From positions 6,156,914 through 6,220,913 of the forward strand of contig OX438749.1 of the NCBI GenBank assembly GCA_949316235.1: a DNA stretch of 64,000 nt. The letters run 5' to 3'. The notes beneath the pieces are model-generated. The model saw only the letters and a list, made by a program, of their open reading frames with translations. It did not search any database and was not told where the DNA came from. The translations under genes were made by a program, and so were the position numbers. Below, one piece after another: positions 23,835 to 33,710 of this stretch; positions within the stretch are counted from its first letter, which is position 1, and every line of letters starts with the position of its first letter. Source of the stretch: Oegoconia quadripuncta. Its lineage: Eukaryota > Arthropoda > Insecta > Lepidoptera > Autostichidae.

Positions 23835-24085
23835 CGGCACGTTAAAAGAATAGAGCCAACTCGTTTCTTTTCATGGGTGTCGGAAGAGGCGACTAAGAGA
23901 TTTTCCAGCAAAAAAACATTTAGATTTGCACGATTCAAGGGCGCTGTCATGTGTGCATGTTCGTATTTCGAAAAGAGAACCTTGGATGTTGTTTCAAGCA
24001 TTAAACTTCTAATTCATCTAAACGCGTATGTTCGGGATATCTCTGACTATCCCATTTTGGGATAAAAGTCGTGACTTACAGACTT
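23835..24085 (+). repeat. Dispersed repeat D, full copy
   Basis: AAAAGAATAGAGCCAACTCG, then GGATGTTGTTTCAAGCATTA, GGATATCTCTGACTATCCCA and AAAGTCGTGACTTA. Other copies are at 39140, 45142, 48425, 53215 and 58585. Confidence 0.6.
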
Positions 24086-24173
24086 TATATTGTTTACACG
24101 TAGATAAGACATGTGAGGCATTAGTCTCAGGAGTAACAATGTCAAAAGTAAACCAACCACATTTTCCATAAAT

Positions 24174-24179
24174 TTTATT
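24174..24179 (-). terminator. Polyadenylation signal AATAAA
   Basis: Minus-strand AATAAA about 42 nt past the stop codon of the secreted-protein gene at 24221-26676. Confidence 0.65.
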
Positions 24180-24220
24180 ACTAATCGCGTTAAACGTTAT
24201 CCGTAACCTTTAATTTGTCT

Positions 24221-24606
24221 TCAGACAAGTGTAGTAGCGTTGAGGTCGTTACTGAATTCGGTTGTTATATTTACTGTTGTATTGATTTCTGTTACATTTT
24301 GTTTAGTCACATTTTCTGTGGTTGTATTGTCTATCGAACTGCTACCTATTTTATTATCTGATTTCAATACATCGGAAGCAGTTACAGTTATTGTAGTTTC
24401 AGTATCAGCAACGGTTACTGTAGTATCTGTATTAGTAACGTCTACTGTTACAGTGGCGTCTCGTTGGTCTTTATCTGATATACTACTTCTTCTGGTGTCA
24501 GGAAAATTATAATAAGAAGCAAATTCTTTTTTATCAACAGGGTTTACCGGTGCTGATCTTTGCACATTTTCATATTTCTTTGATTGGTTGCAGAGAGTAT
24601 TTAGCC
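24221..24606 (-). CDS. Exon 5 (last) of the five-exon gene
   Basis: Acceptor ATTTTTCAAG|G. The 127 codons begin LNTLCNQSKKYENVQ, pass through VDKKEFASYYNFPDTRRSS and an alternating Thr/Val stretch, and end NDLNATTLV-TGA. Its Thr/Asn richness suggests heavy glycosylation. Confidence 0.75.
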
Positions 24607-26676
24607 CTTGAAAAATTTAACAAATTAGCATGCCTAGCAAGCAATTACATCACACATTAAAATAGCAAGTCGTCATAATTTGGTCTTGTCTTACCGACAA
24701 ACAAATTGTTTAAACCAGGTATATTAACAGCACCTTCAGCCATGCCCAATTCTAAGTGGGCTTTTCCAACATTAGATACTCCTGTAGCATCAAGACTTAA
24801 AGTGCCATTACCTAGAATAAAACATATTGATAGAGATAGATTACGTAGTCATGTATATAAACAGCACCATCAGCAATGTCCAATTCTAAGTGGGCTTTTT
24901 CCAACATTAGATACTTCTGTTGCATCAAGACAAAGTATAAAAATAAATAAAAGATGCGGAACCAAAAATTATATACGCAGTTAATAATAGATTATGAAAC
25001 AAATTCATTTAACAATAAACTACTTAAAATAATATAAATAAATAACGAAATACATATAAATATAATAATAATAATAAATATCTTTGCACATACACACAAC
25101 GCCATCTAGTTCCACACTAAATTTGTTGTTGATAAACTGCACAAATACTCTTTTTTGTAAATAAATAGGTACATATATAAATGAAAAACATCCATAATTC
25201 GTGAACACATGTCTGTATTCATCATACAAACATATGCCCCTAGCGAGATTCGAACCCGCGATCTTTTGGTATAACAGTCAGAATAAATTCCTAATCAAAT
25301 TCATACCAATGATTGAGAAAGATAGTGCTATTTTAACTTTTTCTTAAACACAGGCATGGAATGACTGTCGCGAATATGGTAATTTATTCCACAACTATGG
25401 AGCACGTATAGTGTAAGATTTAAAAAAGAAATTAGAATTGGCGGAAGGATAATGTAATGTTTTGGTTACACATAAACGCCTGGGACGAGAAGGCGGAGGT
25501 AATAGGGTAAAATGGGAACGAATGTACTCAGGGGCAGAAGAATTACCGAGGGTCTTGAATAGAAGGGATAGGATGTGCACATTACGACGAAGGCGGATAG
25601 GAAGCCATTTAACTATTGATTGACACAGATTACAAATTTTGTAACTTTGATTTGAGTTAAGTACTTTACTTGGACTTAAGTAACGGTTTTGTAAGAATCT
25701 CTAACTACGATCCATAATTGAACGAAATATTTTATTTAAATTGAGAATTGGTATATTATTTATCTTTATCATAAAATTTATTTAAAAAATCCAAAAAATA
25801 TAACAGATGGAAAATTTGGACTAAAACGGATATTATGCACACATTTAGAAAAAAAGTCTTCGAATCATATAAAAAGACATTAAACTTCTGTACCATGAGC
25901 GCCATATCGGAGCAGAACATCAGCATCACCCACAGCAACGAGACCTTGAGATTTCACTTTAACATCCGCGTTCTTTGCTAGTGTATCACATCTAACGATA
26001 CCTTCACCATCAGACCTTTTCTTTTTCTTATCTCGTACCTCTTTTAATTTACTTTCTAACTGGAATAAGAAGTTACTAATGATTATAATCGACTCAAACA
26101 AAATTCCGGTGCTGCTATTCGTTATTAATTATTTACCATATCCAACAAAACATCTTTCTGTTCTAGGAATGCGTCGTCGACAAGTTCACTTTTTCTTTTA
26201 ATATCAAGTGCTGCCTTCGTAATTCCTGAGGCATCAGAAGCTTCAGTATCATCAAAAATATAATGTATGACCTATTAACCAAAAGAAATCTTATTATTAA
26301 TATTTTACATTCATCAACGTCATGTCGCTACAGAACGTCCACATATTTTATATTTCTAACAATTATCTTGATTAAAATCACTTTTAACTTGTTTCTTTAT
26401 GAATGAACATTAATGTCTTGCATATCCAAAAAAATTGTCATTGACGTCAAATTTAATCCCTAATGAAAACGTAACATTTTCATTCTGCAATCTGCGACAT
26501 AACCAAAACTTTTGAACTAAAACTTTCGGATTTTGAATGTAATAATGAAACTTAATATAAAACAGTTCATTACAGATCAGACAGCCATATATACTGACAC
26601 TAATGTCGAGAATTAAAAAATTACATGAATATATTCAAATTACCAGAATTAGCCCACCCAAATATGTGAGTGCCAT
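24221..26676 (-). CDS. Five-exon gene for a 278-residue secreted protein with a glycosylation-rich tail
   Basis: The exons on the minus strand are 26676-26644, 26271-26137, 26059-25894, 24811-24695 and 24606-24221. All introns are GT-AG and all phases match (0, 0, 1, 1); the coding length is 837 nt. The start is chosen because MALTYLGGLIL joins exon 2 to make a signal peptide (hydrophobic to about residue 17, then DDTEASDASG). Residues about 20-80 are charged and helical, with a KKKKR run near 67-71. Residues about 90-150 hold two related modules of the form G-x-x-x-V-G-x-A. The tail (about 200-278) is Thr/Asn-rich, with sequons at N244, N249, N254, N259, N263 and N273. There are two cysteines after the signal (C80, C156). 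It is secreted by inference and I recognise no family. It sits inside an intron of the host gene, same strand, head-to-head with the gene at 28963. Confidence 0.72.
24695..24811 (-). CDS. Exon 4 of the five-exon gene
   Basis: Acceptor TTTTATTCTAG|G and donor GTCG|GTAAGA, 117 nt, phase 1 to 1. It encodes NGTLSLDATGVSNVGKAHLE and the second module, ending NNLFV. A damaged tandem copy lies just upstream at 24850-24938. Confidence 0.75.
24850..24938 (-). pseudogene. Decayed tandem duplicate of exon 4
   Basis: On the minus strand TCTTGATGCAACAGAAGTAT and CCCACTTAGAATTGG match exon 4 closely. One extra A in the GGAAAAAG run shifts the frame, no AG acceptor precedes it, and the donor is gone. It probably arose by local duplication within the intron and was never or is no longer spliced. 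Confidence 0.7.
25064..25284 (-). mobile_element. SINE-B within an intron of the five-exon gene
   Basis: ATA-rich tail, ACACACAACGCCATCTAGTT, antisense B box GAGATTCGAACCCGCG. The head is cut at GGTATAACAGTCAGA. Confidence 0.7.
25894..26059 (-). CDS. Exon 3 of the five-exon gene
   Basis: Acceptor TCTTATTCCAG|T and donor CATG|GTACAG. It carries LESKLKEVRDKKKKR and the first glycine/valine module (GLVAVGDADVLLRYGAH). If the donor is not used, the frame stops five bases further on (TEV-stop). Splicing in phase 1 instead joins smoothly to exon 4. Confidence 0.72.
26137..26271 (-). CDS. Exon 2 of the five-exon gene
   Basis: Acceptor GGTTAATAG|G and donor ATG|GTAAAT. Its 45 codons begin VIHYIFDDTEASDASG (end of the signal peptide and new N-terminus) and end LEQKDVLLDM. 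Both ends are phase 0. Confidence 0.72.
26644..26676 (-). CDS. Exon 1 (signal peptide start) of the five-exon gene
   Basis: Eleven codons, MALTYLGGLIL, ending at donor CTG|GTAATT in phase 0. The exon is short and its start rests on the signal peptide it completes, so it is the least certain exon. Confidence 0.6.
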
Positions 26677-26792
26677 AATTTTGTACGTTTTACCGTATCC
26701 CGAGCAACACAAATAAGGTCGGAAGCATATCGCAAATTTTATGACCGGCCAGTCTTGGAAATCAACTCTTTAAATAAATACATATAAACCGC

Positions 26793-26798
26793 TTTATA
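26793..26798 (-). promoter_or_regulatory. TATA-like box for the five-exon gene
   Basis: Minus-strand GCTATAAAGCGG is about 117 bp before the ATG. If the start site lies about 30 bp further on, the 5' UTR is around 85-90 nt. Confidence 0.35.
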
Positions 26799-26809
26799 GC
26801 TCGCATGCT

Positions 26810-28050
26810 TTCTTGCGTTGATTGAAATGCATTTGGCCAAATATAGGACATTTGCAGAACTCGGGTAAAATTGATTCAGAAAGTGCTTCTAATTTAATTA
26901 TCATATCACTGACAATGTAATAGGTAGAACCCGCAATAGATAGAGTTGAATTCATTTTTATGTATTTGTTCGTTCACCAATTAAAATATTCAGAGAATGA
27001 AAAATATATGTCATCTGAATTTCTTGCTATTAGCTTTTGTTCGAACAAATCAGAAAACATGTCTATAATATCACAACAACTATAATTCGGAAAATGTTAT
27101 TCAAAGGAGAAAAATGTACATGACAAATATATATCAGTATTTTTTTTATATAAACCATTCAGATGTTGGTACAGCAGTAAACAGATAACAATTCATTTTT
27201 ATTCAATAAGCACATAAATTTTCATAACCATAAGCCAAAATAAGCTGAAGAAGCTCTTTAAAGCAAATTCGACATTGTGTTAATTCGGGACTCTACACTT
27301 AAAACAATCGTACTGCAAACAAGGAAAACGAATTGAGTAAAAGGAAAGCTATTTGCCGACTTCTTTATTAGCAGGTTTATTGGTTTGACAAACAATGTAA
27401 CATCAGCCAAATATTGACCATAAATAAGGCCATTGGAAGTCAACTTATGACCCCTTTTGTAGTCTGTCATAAAGGACTACCAGTCATATCCTTAGCATAT
27501 TCGCCCGTAATAAAAAATTTATTGACGCGTGGTCGTTCCAAACATACTGATATGCATTTTTTAGACTGAAGCAAGGTTCGCTTGAAGGTATGGAATTTAA
27601 TATGATAGATGGGTGACGTAATCAAAAACGATTAATTCATTTAAAACGTGAATTAACAAATTAAATCTTCAAGTGGCTTTGACGCTTAAGTATTTTCTCT
27701 CTAAAACAACATCGAAATGATATGAATAACTCTATTGAAATGTCTAACACGGCCGATTTTGTAGGTACTCGATTTACATTTCGCAAGCGTGGTCATAAAA
27801 TAGTAATCCAATAAAAGGCCAAATCGAAGTTTCGTAATGGTCTGAATTTGATTTGTAAGGAATTCGAAACGATCTTTTATTTCTGCCTCGCATTATATTC
27901 GTGCAATTGGTGAGTTACAAACATTCCTTAACTTTTGAGTTCCAAATTATTCTATAATTGCCAATGGCCTTTTCTTTTGAGAAATTCTTGATCTAATTTT
28001 GTACTTAGACGTTTTCAATAAACGCGATGAATTGTCAAATAATATAGGTT
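26810..28050. other. Intergenic spacer between the two divergent genes
   Basis: No coding exon is supported. A 53-codon open frame (26955-26794, minus) ends at the TATA-like box and is judged coincidental. The sequence is mostly unique-looking, so cis-regulatory DNA for either gene could lie here. Confidence 0.4.
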
Positions 28051-28051
28051 A

Positions 28052-28150
28052 CTAGCTAACGCCCGCGTCTCCGCCCATATTTTTTTGTTGAGGCAAGAAG
28101 CAACCTCTGCAACTACGTAAAAGAAAGACAAACAAACACTTCACATGTAT
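28052..28150 (+). mobile_element. G repeat, decayed
   Basis: CTAGCTAACGCCCGCGTCTC, then ACAAACAAACACTTCACATG and TATAATATGATG. Confidence 0.5.
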
Positions 28151-28289
28151 AATATGATGCCATTTCCTAATAATTTCTTTCTCTATCTAAAGTAATTGTA
28201 GAATATTAGGCAAAATACTGTAGTTATTTATGTCCACAGTCGTGGCTGTTTATTAAAGTACTGTTGCATTTATATATTAAAAAATGTTG

Positions 28290-28520
28290 TGCTGTGGTAT
28301 GGACCACTATCTTTGCTGCAGCATATGCTGAGTCAGAGCCCTTTCAGTGCACAGTGGGTACAGCCCATCGCTGGGAAAATCTTGTATGGTGTGCGTCAGT
28401 ATATTAAGCTTTCATTTATTTATTTATTTTATTTGTTGATTACATAGGGTTTACTGTTGTTGTTCTTCTATTTTGGTTTTTTGTACTGTGCAGTGAATAA
28501 ATGTTTCTATCTATCTATCT
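28290..28520 (+). mobile_element. LINE 3' tail
   Basis: CATATGCTGAGTCAGAGCCC, GTGCAGTGAATAAATGTTTC and a (TATC)n tail mark the end of a non-LTR element. Confidence 0.5.
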
Positions 28521-28687
28521 AAAGCCGCCAAACAGCAATGTTAATAGCATTGTTGTGTTCCGGTTGTCAGAGATAAGATAGCCAGTTCTCCAAATAAGAT
28601 GGGGTTTCCGGGTCAGTACGCTACCACCTTCGACCTCATTTTCACTTAACATCTGGTGTGATTGAGGTCAAGTGCTAACCCGTAACC
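28521..28687 (+). mobile_element. SINE-A, 5' truncated
   Basis: From GCCGCCAAACAGCAATG to AAGTGCTAACCCG. It directly abuts the (TATC)n tail of the LINE fragment before it. Confidence 0.65.
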
Positions 28688-28910
28688 TAAGAACTGTTGC
28701 AAAAATGATGTGACTTGCTTGTCTAGAGAAAAAGATGAAAGAGACCGACGCCTGAGGCGCGCGCGGACAGATACATTATACCTAACCTTTATCCAGGTTT
28801 TGCTTTCGGATAGCACACCGAATATTAATTTTATATAAAACTGTAATTAAACGACATAAATAAAATTAATTTTAATGCAACATAACTAAAATCGCAGACG
28901 TATTACATTA

Positions 28911-28918
28911 TATATAAA
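28911..28918 (+). promoter_or_regulatory. TATA-like box for the two-exon gene
   Basis: TATATAAA is about 45 bp before the ATG at 28963. TTCCTGGCAG|GTC just before the ATG could instead be a 3' splice site joining an upstream untranslated exon. Confidence 0.35.
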
Positions 28919-28962
28919 TACAAAATATATATGTATAAAATAATAAATATTCCTGGCAGGTC

Positions 28963-29116
28963 ATGCTACATACGCTACTCGCATTTCTGGTGTGTGTGGG
29001 AATGGCCTGGGCGCGGGACACGACCAAGGGCTTTAAAACCATGCCAGCCATTAGCAACTCTCTCGTCAACCTGGGCAAGATGGACATTTCATTCCACTTC
29101 AACACCAAGCTTCCAG
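28963..29116 (+). CDS. Exon 1 of the two-exon gene
   Basis: Signal peptide plus KTMPAISNSLVNLGKMDISF and HFNTKLP. It ends one base into the codon for Asp52. The reading frame without splicing stops soon after, in the intron, which supports the donor. Confidence 0.78.
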
Positions 29117-30033
29117 GTAAGATCGTAAAACACAGAATAACGAACTTAGTCACCATCAGATAGAAGCACTTCTATATAACCACTCATACAATCATAAAAA
29201 CTGTATGCTCTAATTAGAGTCATATGAAAACAGTTTACTGCTTCGTGATTGGTAAAGACAGTAATTGGACAGTTACGCCAATAAGTAGTTTTAAAAGAAC
29301 ACTCCTAGTTTTTTTTTTTTTTCATTTCAATTGTTCATTTTCAGATAATATACCAGTTGTGCCTGAACTAAAAGTTGACTCGATGGCACCTCCATCTAGC
29401 TCATTCTTTTTATCCAAATCCGAACCATTCGCCGAACAAGAACCATGCATTTGCTCTAGCCTCAGGAACGTGAAAAGTTCTTTCCTCTCTAACCCTACAG
29501 AGATTATTAACAAAATTCTTATGAGCAATGAGCTTTTCTCTTATAACAAGGAGCCAGTAACTTCAATAAATTGTTGTGATTCTCACGAGCATGTGCAAGA
29601 AGATACAGTTTTCTTCGAATTCGGACCTAAACAAAACCATATGGAGAGCCCAATGCAATCTAATCAAATGCCCATCTTCCCTTTCCTACTTGATAACATA
29701 CTACCTAAATCTTCTTTACCCACTGGGTCAGTAAAGCCGAAAGCCATCGAAATATTTTTCTTCCCTAAAAAGAAAGAAATGACCACATTTGACGGCAAAA
29801 TATTTCCAAAGAAGAAGGACATGGTAAAGAAGCCTGACATTCAAATTGTTGGTGATAAGGATTTGAGAAATGATTTCAAGTCATTCAAATTCCGACCATC
29901 TGTTCCGATTAATTCTCTAAAGAAAGACTTAAAAGACTTCATGCCTGATAAGGTCGATAGAGAGACCACTACTGATATTACTGAAGAACCTACCAAAGTC
30001 ACTGTTACTTTTAGTCAGCCGAATACAGTTTAA
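28963..30033 (+). CDS. Two-exon gene for a 280-residue secreted Lys-rich protein
   Basis: The coding exons are 28963-29116 and 29345-30033 (843 nt). The donor CCAG|GTAAGA and the acceptor with a long T-run (TTCATTTTCAG|A) join in phase 1 to give KLP-D-NIPVV. Residues 1-17 (MLHTLLAFLVCVGMAWA) are a clear signal peptide, probably cut before RDTTKG. The mature chain has four central cysteines, C86-I-C88 and C128-C129, enough for two disulfides. It also has a repeated Phe-Pro-Lys motif (FFFPKKKEM, then KIFPKKKDMVKK) and a Thr-rich end (RETTTDITEEPTKVTVTF). No membrane segment follows the signal, and no known domain or catalytic motif is seen. AATAAA follows the stop by 6 nt. It lies inside the host-gene intron, opposite in strand to the host and head-to-head with the five-exon gene. 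The function is unknown. Confidence 0.8.
29345..30033 (+). CDS. Exon 2 (last) of the two-exon gene
   Basis: A 229-codon open stretch in otherwise stop-rich DNA, with balanced codon use, ending QPNTV-TAA. The intron before it is 228 bp. Confidence 0.82.
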
Positions 30034-30038
30034 ATTTA

Positions 30039-30044
30039 AATAAA
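30039..30044 (+). terminator. Polyadenylation signal AATAAA
   Basis: Six bases past the stop codon of the two-exon gene, so the 3' UTR is very short unless a later signal is used. Confidence 0.65.
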
Positions 30045-30049
30045 CGACT

Positions 30050-31560
30050 TTGATAAATGAGTTAATCTCTTTTTCCTCGCAAAACATAACATAATCCTTA
30101 CCTATCCAAGCACCAAAATCAAGCTACAAAAGCATAATTTTTTAAACTGAGAACGCACGTCCTCTTCGCTCGAGTGATCCGGGTATAATGAAGCTTGTGT
30201 GTCTGTGTCGCTATATTTGCCTCCCTACGTTCCAGTCCGTAACATCGCGGTGTACCTCACACATTGCCCTTCTAATTTATTATTTCAAACCTATCCTCGC
30301 ATGAAACCAGTAATGGATGCAGTGTAAAAAGGTAATCTAATAAAATAGGGTTTGTATGCAACTGGGAGCTACAGGGCGCTCCGTAAACTTGCTACGTGAT
30401 AAGAATAACAACTACCCTCATCTGCATATCGGTTTATTCTTGAGAGAAATTATGCTCTTACCTCAGTTAATGATACCTCACGACAAGCTTAAAATTATTT
30501 AACGTAAACGTCCAAATAAAGCTTGGTCCGTTCTTTACTTAGGGTAATAAATAAATTATCCATGTAAATGTGACGGCTTTATTGGGGAAGTGAAACTTTG
30601 TGGACTCGCAAATGGGTTTGGTGCGGTTTCTAGAATTACGAGCAGAGGAATTTAGATCTGTTTTCCGATACTTAAAGCACGCATTTCAATATCCAGACAG
30701 ATGATAATTTCGCGTTATCTTGGATCAGACTAAATCTGTGACAAGTATCGTACCTATTACTTTGTGTAATGAACATATCTGCTCCTAATTATGGTAACCA
30801 GCTCGAATCAATAGATTCGATACCATAATTGTATAGTGAACATACATAATTATGAGCAGATTACCTTTCAGTCTGTCCTGTCATATCTAGGTGATAAGAT
30901 CGGGACATTTTATTGCTAAGCGGAGGTTATGAGTTAGTTACTTTTACATAATTTACATTTGGTAATAATAGAAATATAATTTAGTTGCTGTTAAACAGGG
31001 TACAGTGATTGGTGTTATTATAATATTATGACATGCAAATATTGTACAATAAGCTTTCAACCACAAACGATGGCCTTTAAAATATTATTTTTTTAATTTT
31101 AATTGTTTAACGACGTCTCCATTTGACCCACCGTTATCAAGAACTATACTAAATTTCAATAGACTATATAAAATAGTTTCATAAATAAATGGCGGTAACA
31201 GACGGACAGATAGACCTACAGGTGATTCCATAAGTGTTCAATTGCTATTTTTGGTACGAAACACTAGAATGAAACAAATTTTTGGATCCAAACTAGGTAG
31301 GTACTATGAAAAGCAGATAATGATTTCTGAGACCTCCAGACCTACGAGACAAGATCCGAGAGTAATTCAATCCAGGTGAAGGAAGGAGGGAAGCGTTTTT
31401 CGAAGTGTCCGTATGTATCAACAGCTTAACCGATTTTGAAGTGCGTGGTATCGTTAGATTCGTCTTGATAGAAATTTATGGTAAAAAATCCAATATGGCG
31501 CTGCAAATACTAAATATATACCTTCGGATTTTTTGGTTTTTAAATACTTAAATAAATGAT
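30050..31560. other. Intronic spacer without a recognised gene
   Basis: It holds one fold-back repeat (30777-30861). The segment ACCGATTTTGAAGTGCGTGG with CCAATATGGCG near 31440-31500 looks like an old dispersed repeat. No exon is supported. Confidence 0.4.
30777..30861. repeat. Nested inverted repeat
   Basis: ATCTGCTCCTAATTATG pairs with CATAATTATGAGCAGAT (16 of 17). Inside, ATTATGGTA/TACCATAAT and CGAATCAATAGATTCG also pair. Confidence 0.75.
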
Positions 31561-31570
31561 TATTACTTAC

Positions 31571-31772
31571 TGTTTTTCTTTCCTCTGCTGACGCTTCTTC
31601 TTGAAGGCTCTCTTAACTCTCAAAAGAAGGAAGGCAGCTCTATCTATAGTTAATACGGAGGGCCGCTTGGCAGAGCCAGGCTCGTCCATCCCCTCCTCTT
31701 CGTCTTCAGCCTCATCGCACAACCTCAGGCCTAGCCATCGTTGTGTTGTAGCAGTCCTCGTTTTGATGTCGC
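31571..31772 (-). CDS. Coding exon of a large unrecognised gene (acidic run, then basic helix)
   Basis: On the minus strand the acceptor CATCCGCTCTAG|G (exon from 31772) and the donor AACA|GTAAGT (exon to 31571) bound 202 nt. The frame reads DIKTRTATTQRWLGLRLCDE, an acidic run EAEDEEEG, MDEPGSAKRPS, VLTIDRAAFLLLRVKRAFKK and KRQQRKEK. Using the GTAAGT donor it leaves in phase 2, exactly what the exon at 20798-20949 needs; reading on past the donor gives a stop. The sharp change from acidic to an amphipathic basic segment (VKRAFKKKRQQRK) suggests a protein- or lipid-binding or calmodulin-like target helix, which is inference only. The exon might also be a 5' coding exon starting at the Met before DEPGS. 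The gene is not named. Confidence 0.6.
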
Positions 31773-31799
31773 CTAGAGCGGATGTGTGTTACAATACTT

Positions 31800-32320
31800 T
31801 AGCGCGCGCGCGGTTGGTACTACTTAGGTACTTTTAAACTTTTTTCACATACGAAAGAGGTTGGTAAACTATACAAATTATTCACTTTATACTTATCTAA
31901 CACGATATATTAATAATTATAACACTTAATATGACTTTTCTATCACTTTTATGGAAACTACTGAAAACACTCAACACTTTGACACCGCGATTACCTGAAA
32001 CAAAAAAGAAGAAAATGTTATGTAGTTCTTTACGTTTCCGTTGTGATTTCGTGATTATAAAATTAGGCGTTATCGGATTCGAGGACTCAACAACTCGTGG
32101 GATTTGCCCCAACTTCCTGTTGCAGGAGGTGTGATTTCAACCCAATTGGTTGACTTATGTCGAAAAAGGCATAGTACCTACACAGAAAATTCTGAGGCAT
32201 GTCAGTATAATTTGCCCCCAACTGTACTACGGAGATTTCTTTTCTTTACAAAACATGTATTAGATGCCTTCGCACTTCAGTAGTCTGTAGATAAATAAAT
32301 ATGTGCACAAAAACTTAAAA
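31800..32320. other. No recognised feature
   Basis: Short opposing open frames at 31900-32134 have no splice or motif support. Confidence 0.4.
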
Positions 32321-32324
32321 TACA

Positions 32325-32470
32325 ATGCAATATAATACAATACAAATACACTTTATTGCACAAAACAGAAAACAAAGTACAGTTACATAAAGTGGTAAGA
32401 GTAGATCGTACAATTTGACACCCTTATCACTAAAAGCGATCTCTTCCGGGCAACTCTTGGGTATAAGGAT
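32325..32470 (-). mobile_element. LINE 3' tail (family K)
   Basis: ATACAATACAAATACACTTT simple tail, then ACTAAAAGCGATCTCTTCCG and GGGTATAAGGA, the inverse of the copy at 5538. Confidence 0.6.
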
Positions 32471-32475
32471 ATTTC

Positions 32476-32808
32476 AACCGCCTCCGTGGCTCAATGTAAA
32501 CAACATTGGGTTTACGTTTCGGTGGTCGCAAGTTCGATGCCCAGCGGGGTACATATTTAGTACTCGGTTTGGTTGGTGGTAGGGCATATTAAATGTCCGC
32601 CTGGCTAGCTACCACCATCTTATCTAAATCTGCCGCAAAACAGCAATGTTAATAGCATTGTTGTGTTCCGATTGTCAGAGATAATATAGCTAGTCCCCCA
32701 AAAAAGATGGGGTTTCCGGGTCAGTACGCAACCACCTTCGGCCTCATCTTCAATTAACATCAGGTGCGATTGAGGTCAAGTGCTAACCCGTTGTGGATAA
32801 AAAAAAAG
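32476..32808 (+). mobile_element. SINE-A, full length
   Basis: AACCGCCTCCGTGGCTCAAT (A box), a B box weakened to AGTTCGATGCC, full body and poly-A after CCCGTTGTGGATA. Confidence 0.8.
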
Positions 32809-33254
32809 GCGGAAGCTCCTTATATTTTGGACAACTATACAAATGTAAAATATTACATGACAACTTTCCTAGATTGAAATTATATTTAATCCTATCCACA
32901 TATAGGTATGTATAATTTTTATCACTTTAACCGTGTAGTACCATTTACCAACTGAAGAAGGCCGTAATAAAACCTATAATAAAGGAAGTAAGAGGCAACC
33001 ATAATTGAGGTATCTGGTGTATGATCCATATAAAATTAAGATCCCCTACAGGCCTTTGTTGTTATGTCGTTACGAATGACTCTAACATTCCGCCGGTTAT
33101 CAAGTTTTATGTGAAGGAAGTCCAATATAATTGTTTGGAATGTGGTATAGTCGAGCACACGTCGAGTTCTCACTTGTACATCACGAGCTTTACACGTAAT
33201 TTTTGGGCCACAGCACTTGGGTTCAATGCGGATGGATGGCTTTGGGTCAGACTA

Positions 33255-33437
33255 GTGACCACCTGACAGTCAGTGTTTTTAAGCCGCCCTTGTACTGCCT
33301 TCGATAGAAAACAACCAGGACCCACTGTTTAACGTGCCCTCCGGAGACGGAAACACTCGTATATCCAGTAGTAAATACTACTAGCGGTTACCCATCCAAA
33401 GACTGACCGCGCCAAACATTGCTTAACTTCGCTAATC
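33255..33437 (-). mobile_element. 5S-rRNA-derived SINE (SINE3-like)
   Basis: The minus strand of 33383-33437 matches the internal promoter region of insect 5S rRNA: GAAGTTAAGCAATGTTTGGC, then GCGGTCAGTC and GGATGGGTAACCGCT. The tail on the same strand (GGAGGGCACGTTAAAC, CACCTGACTG region) is not 5S. A 5S head on a foreign tail is the SINE3 layout. The 5S match is read by eye from general knowledge of the gene. Confidence 0.6.
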
Positions 33438-33710
33438 AAAAACGAATAGCGAATGCGACTGCTCCATTAGTGCTTGTAACATTTCCAGCCAAAAAAATAC
33501 CCGTAGTCGCGTAGAGAAACTTCATACACGTCAAGACAATTTGAGAAATCAATTCATGGTGACTTTTATTTTGTTGACAATCCTGAAGATCAATCCAGTA
33601 AGTTCATTGATGGTTTAGAAAAGATAAGCGGGTAAGATTCTTTCAGTCATGATTTATTAGCCTATTTTTGTCCCCCAGTGTTGTGCGACATATAATATGC
33701 GACATTCACA

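Noticed and set aside
24706..24984. 92-codon plus-strand frame with a repeated SGLFPTLDT-like motif
   Set aside because: It is the antisense of exon 4 and its decayed duplicate; the repeat comes from the exon duplication.
26794..26955. 53-codon minus-strand frame upstream of the five-exon gene (MNSTLSIAGS...)
   Set aside because: No donor site at its end, and it finishes in the TATA-like box. It may be chance or a scrap of an old element.
29224..29344. ATG-started reading in front of exon 2 of the two-exon gene
   Set aside because: This stretch is intron: it includes the polypyrimidine tract and the AG acceptor, and the signal-peptide exon joins in frame at 29345.
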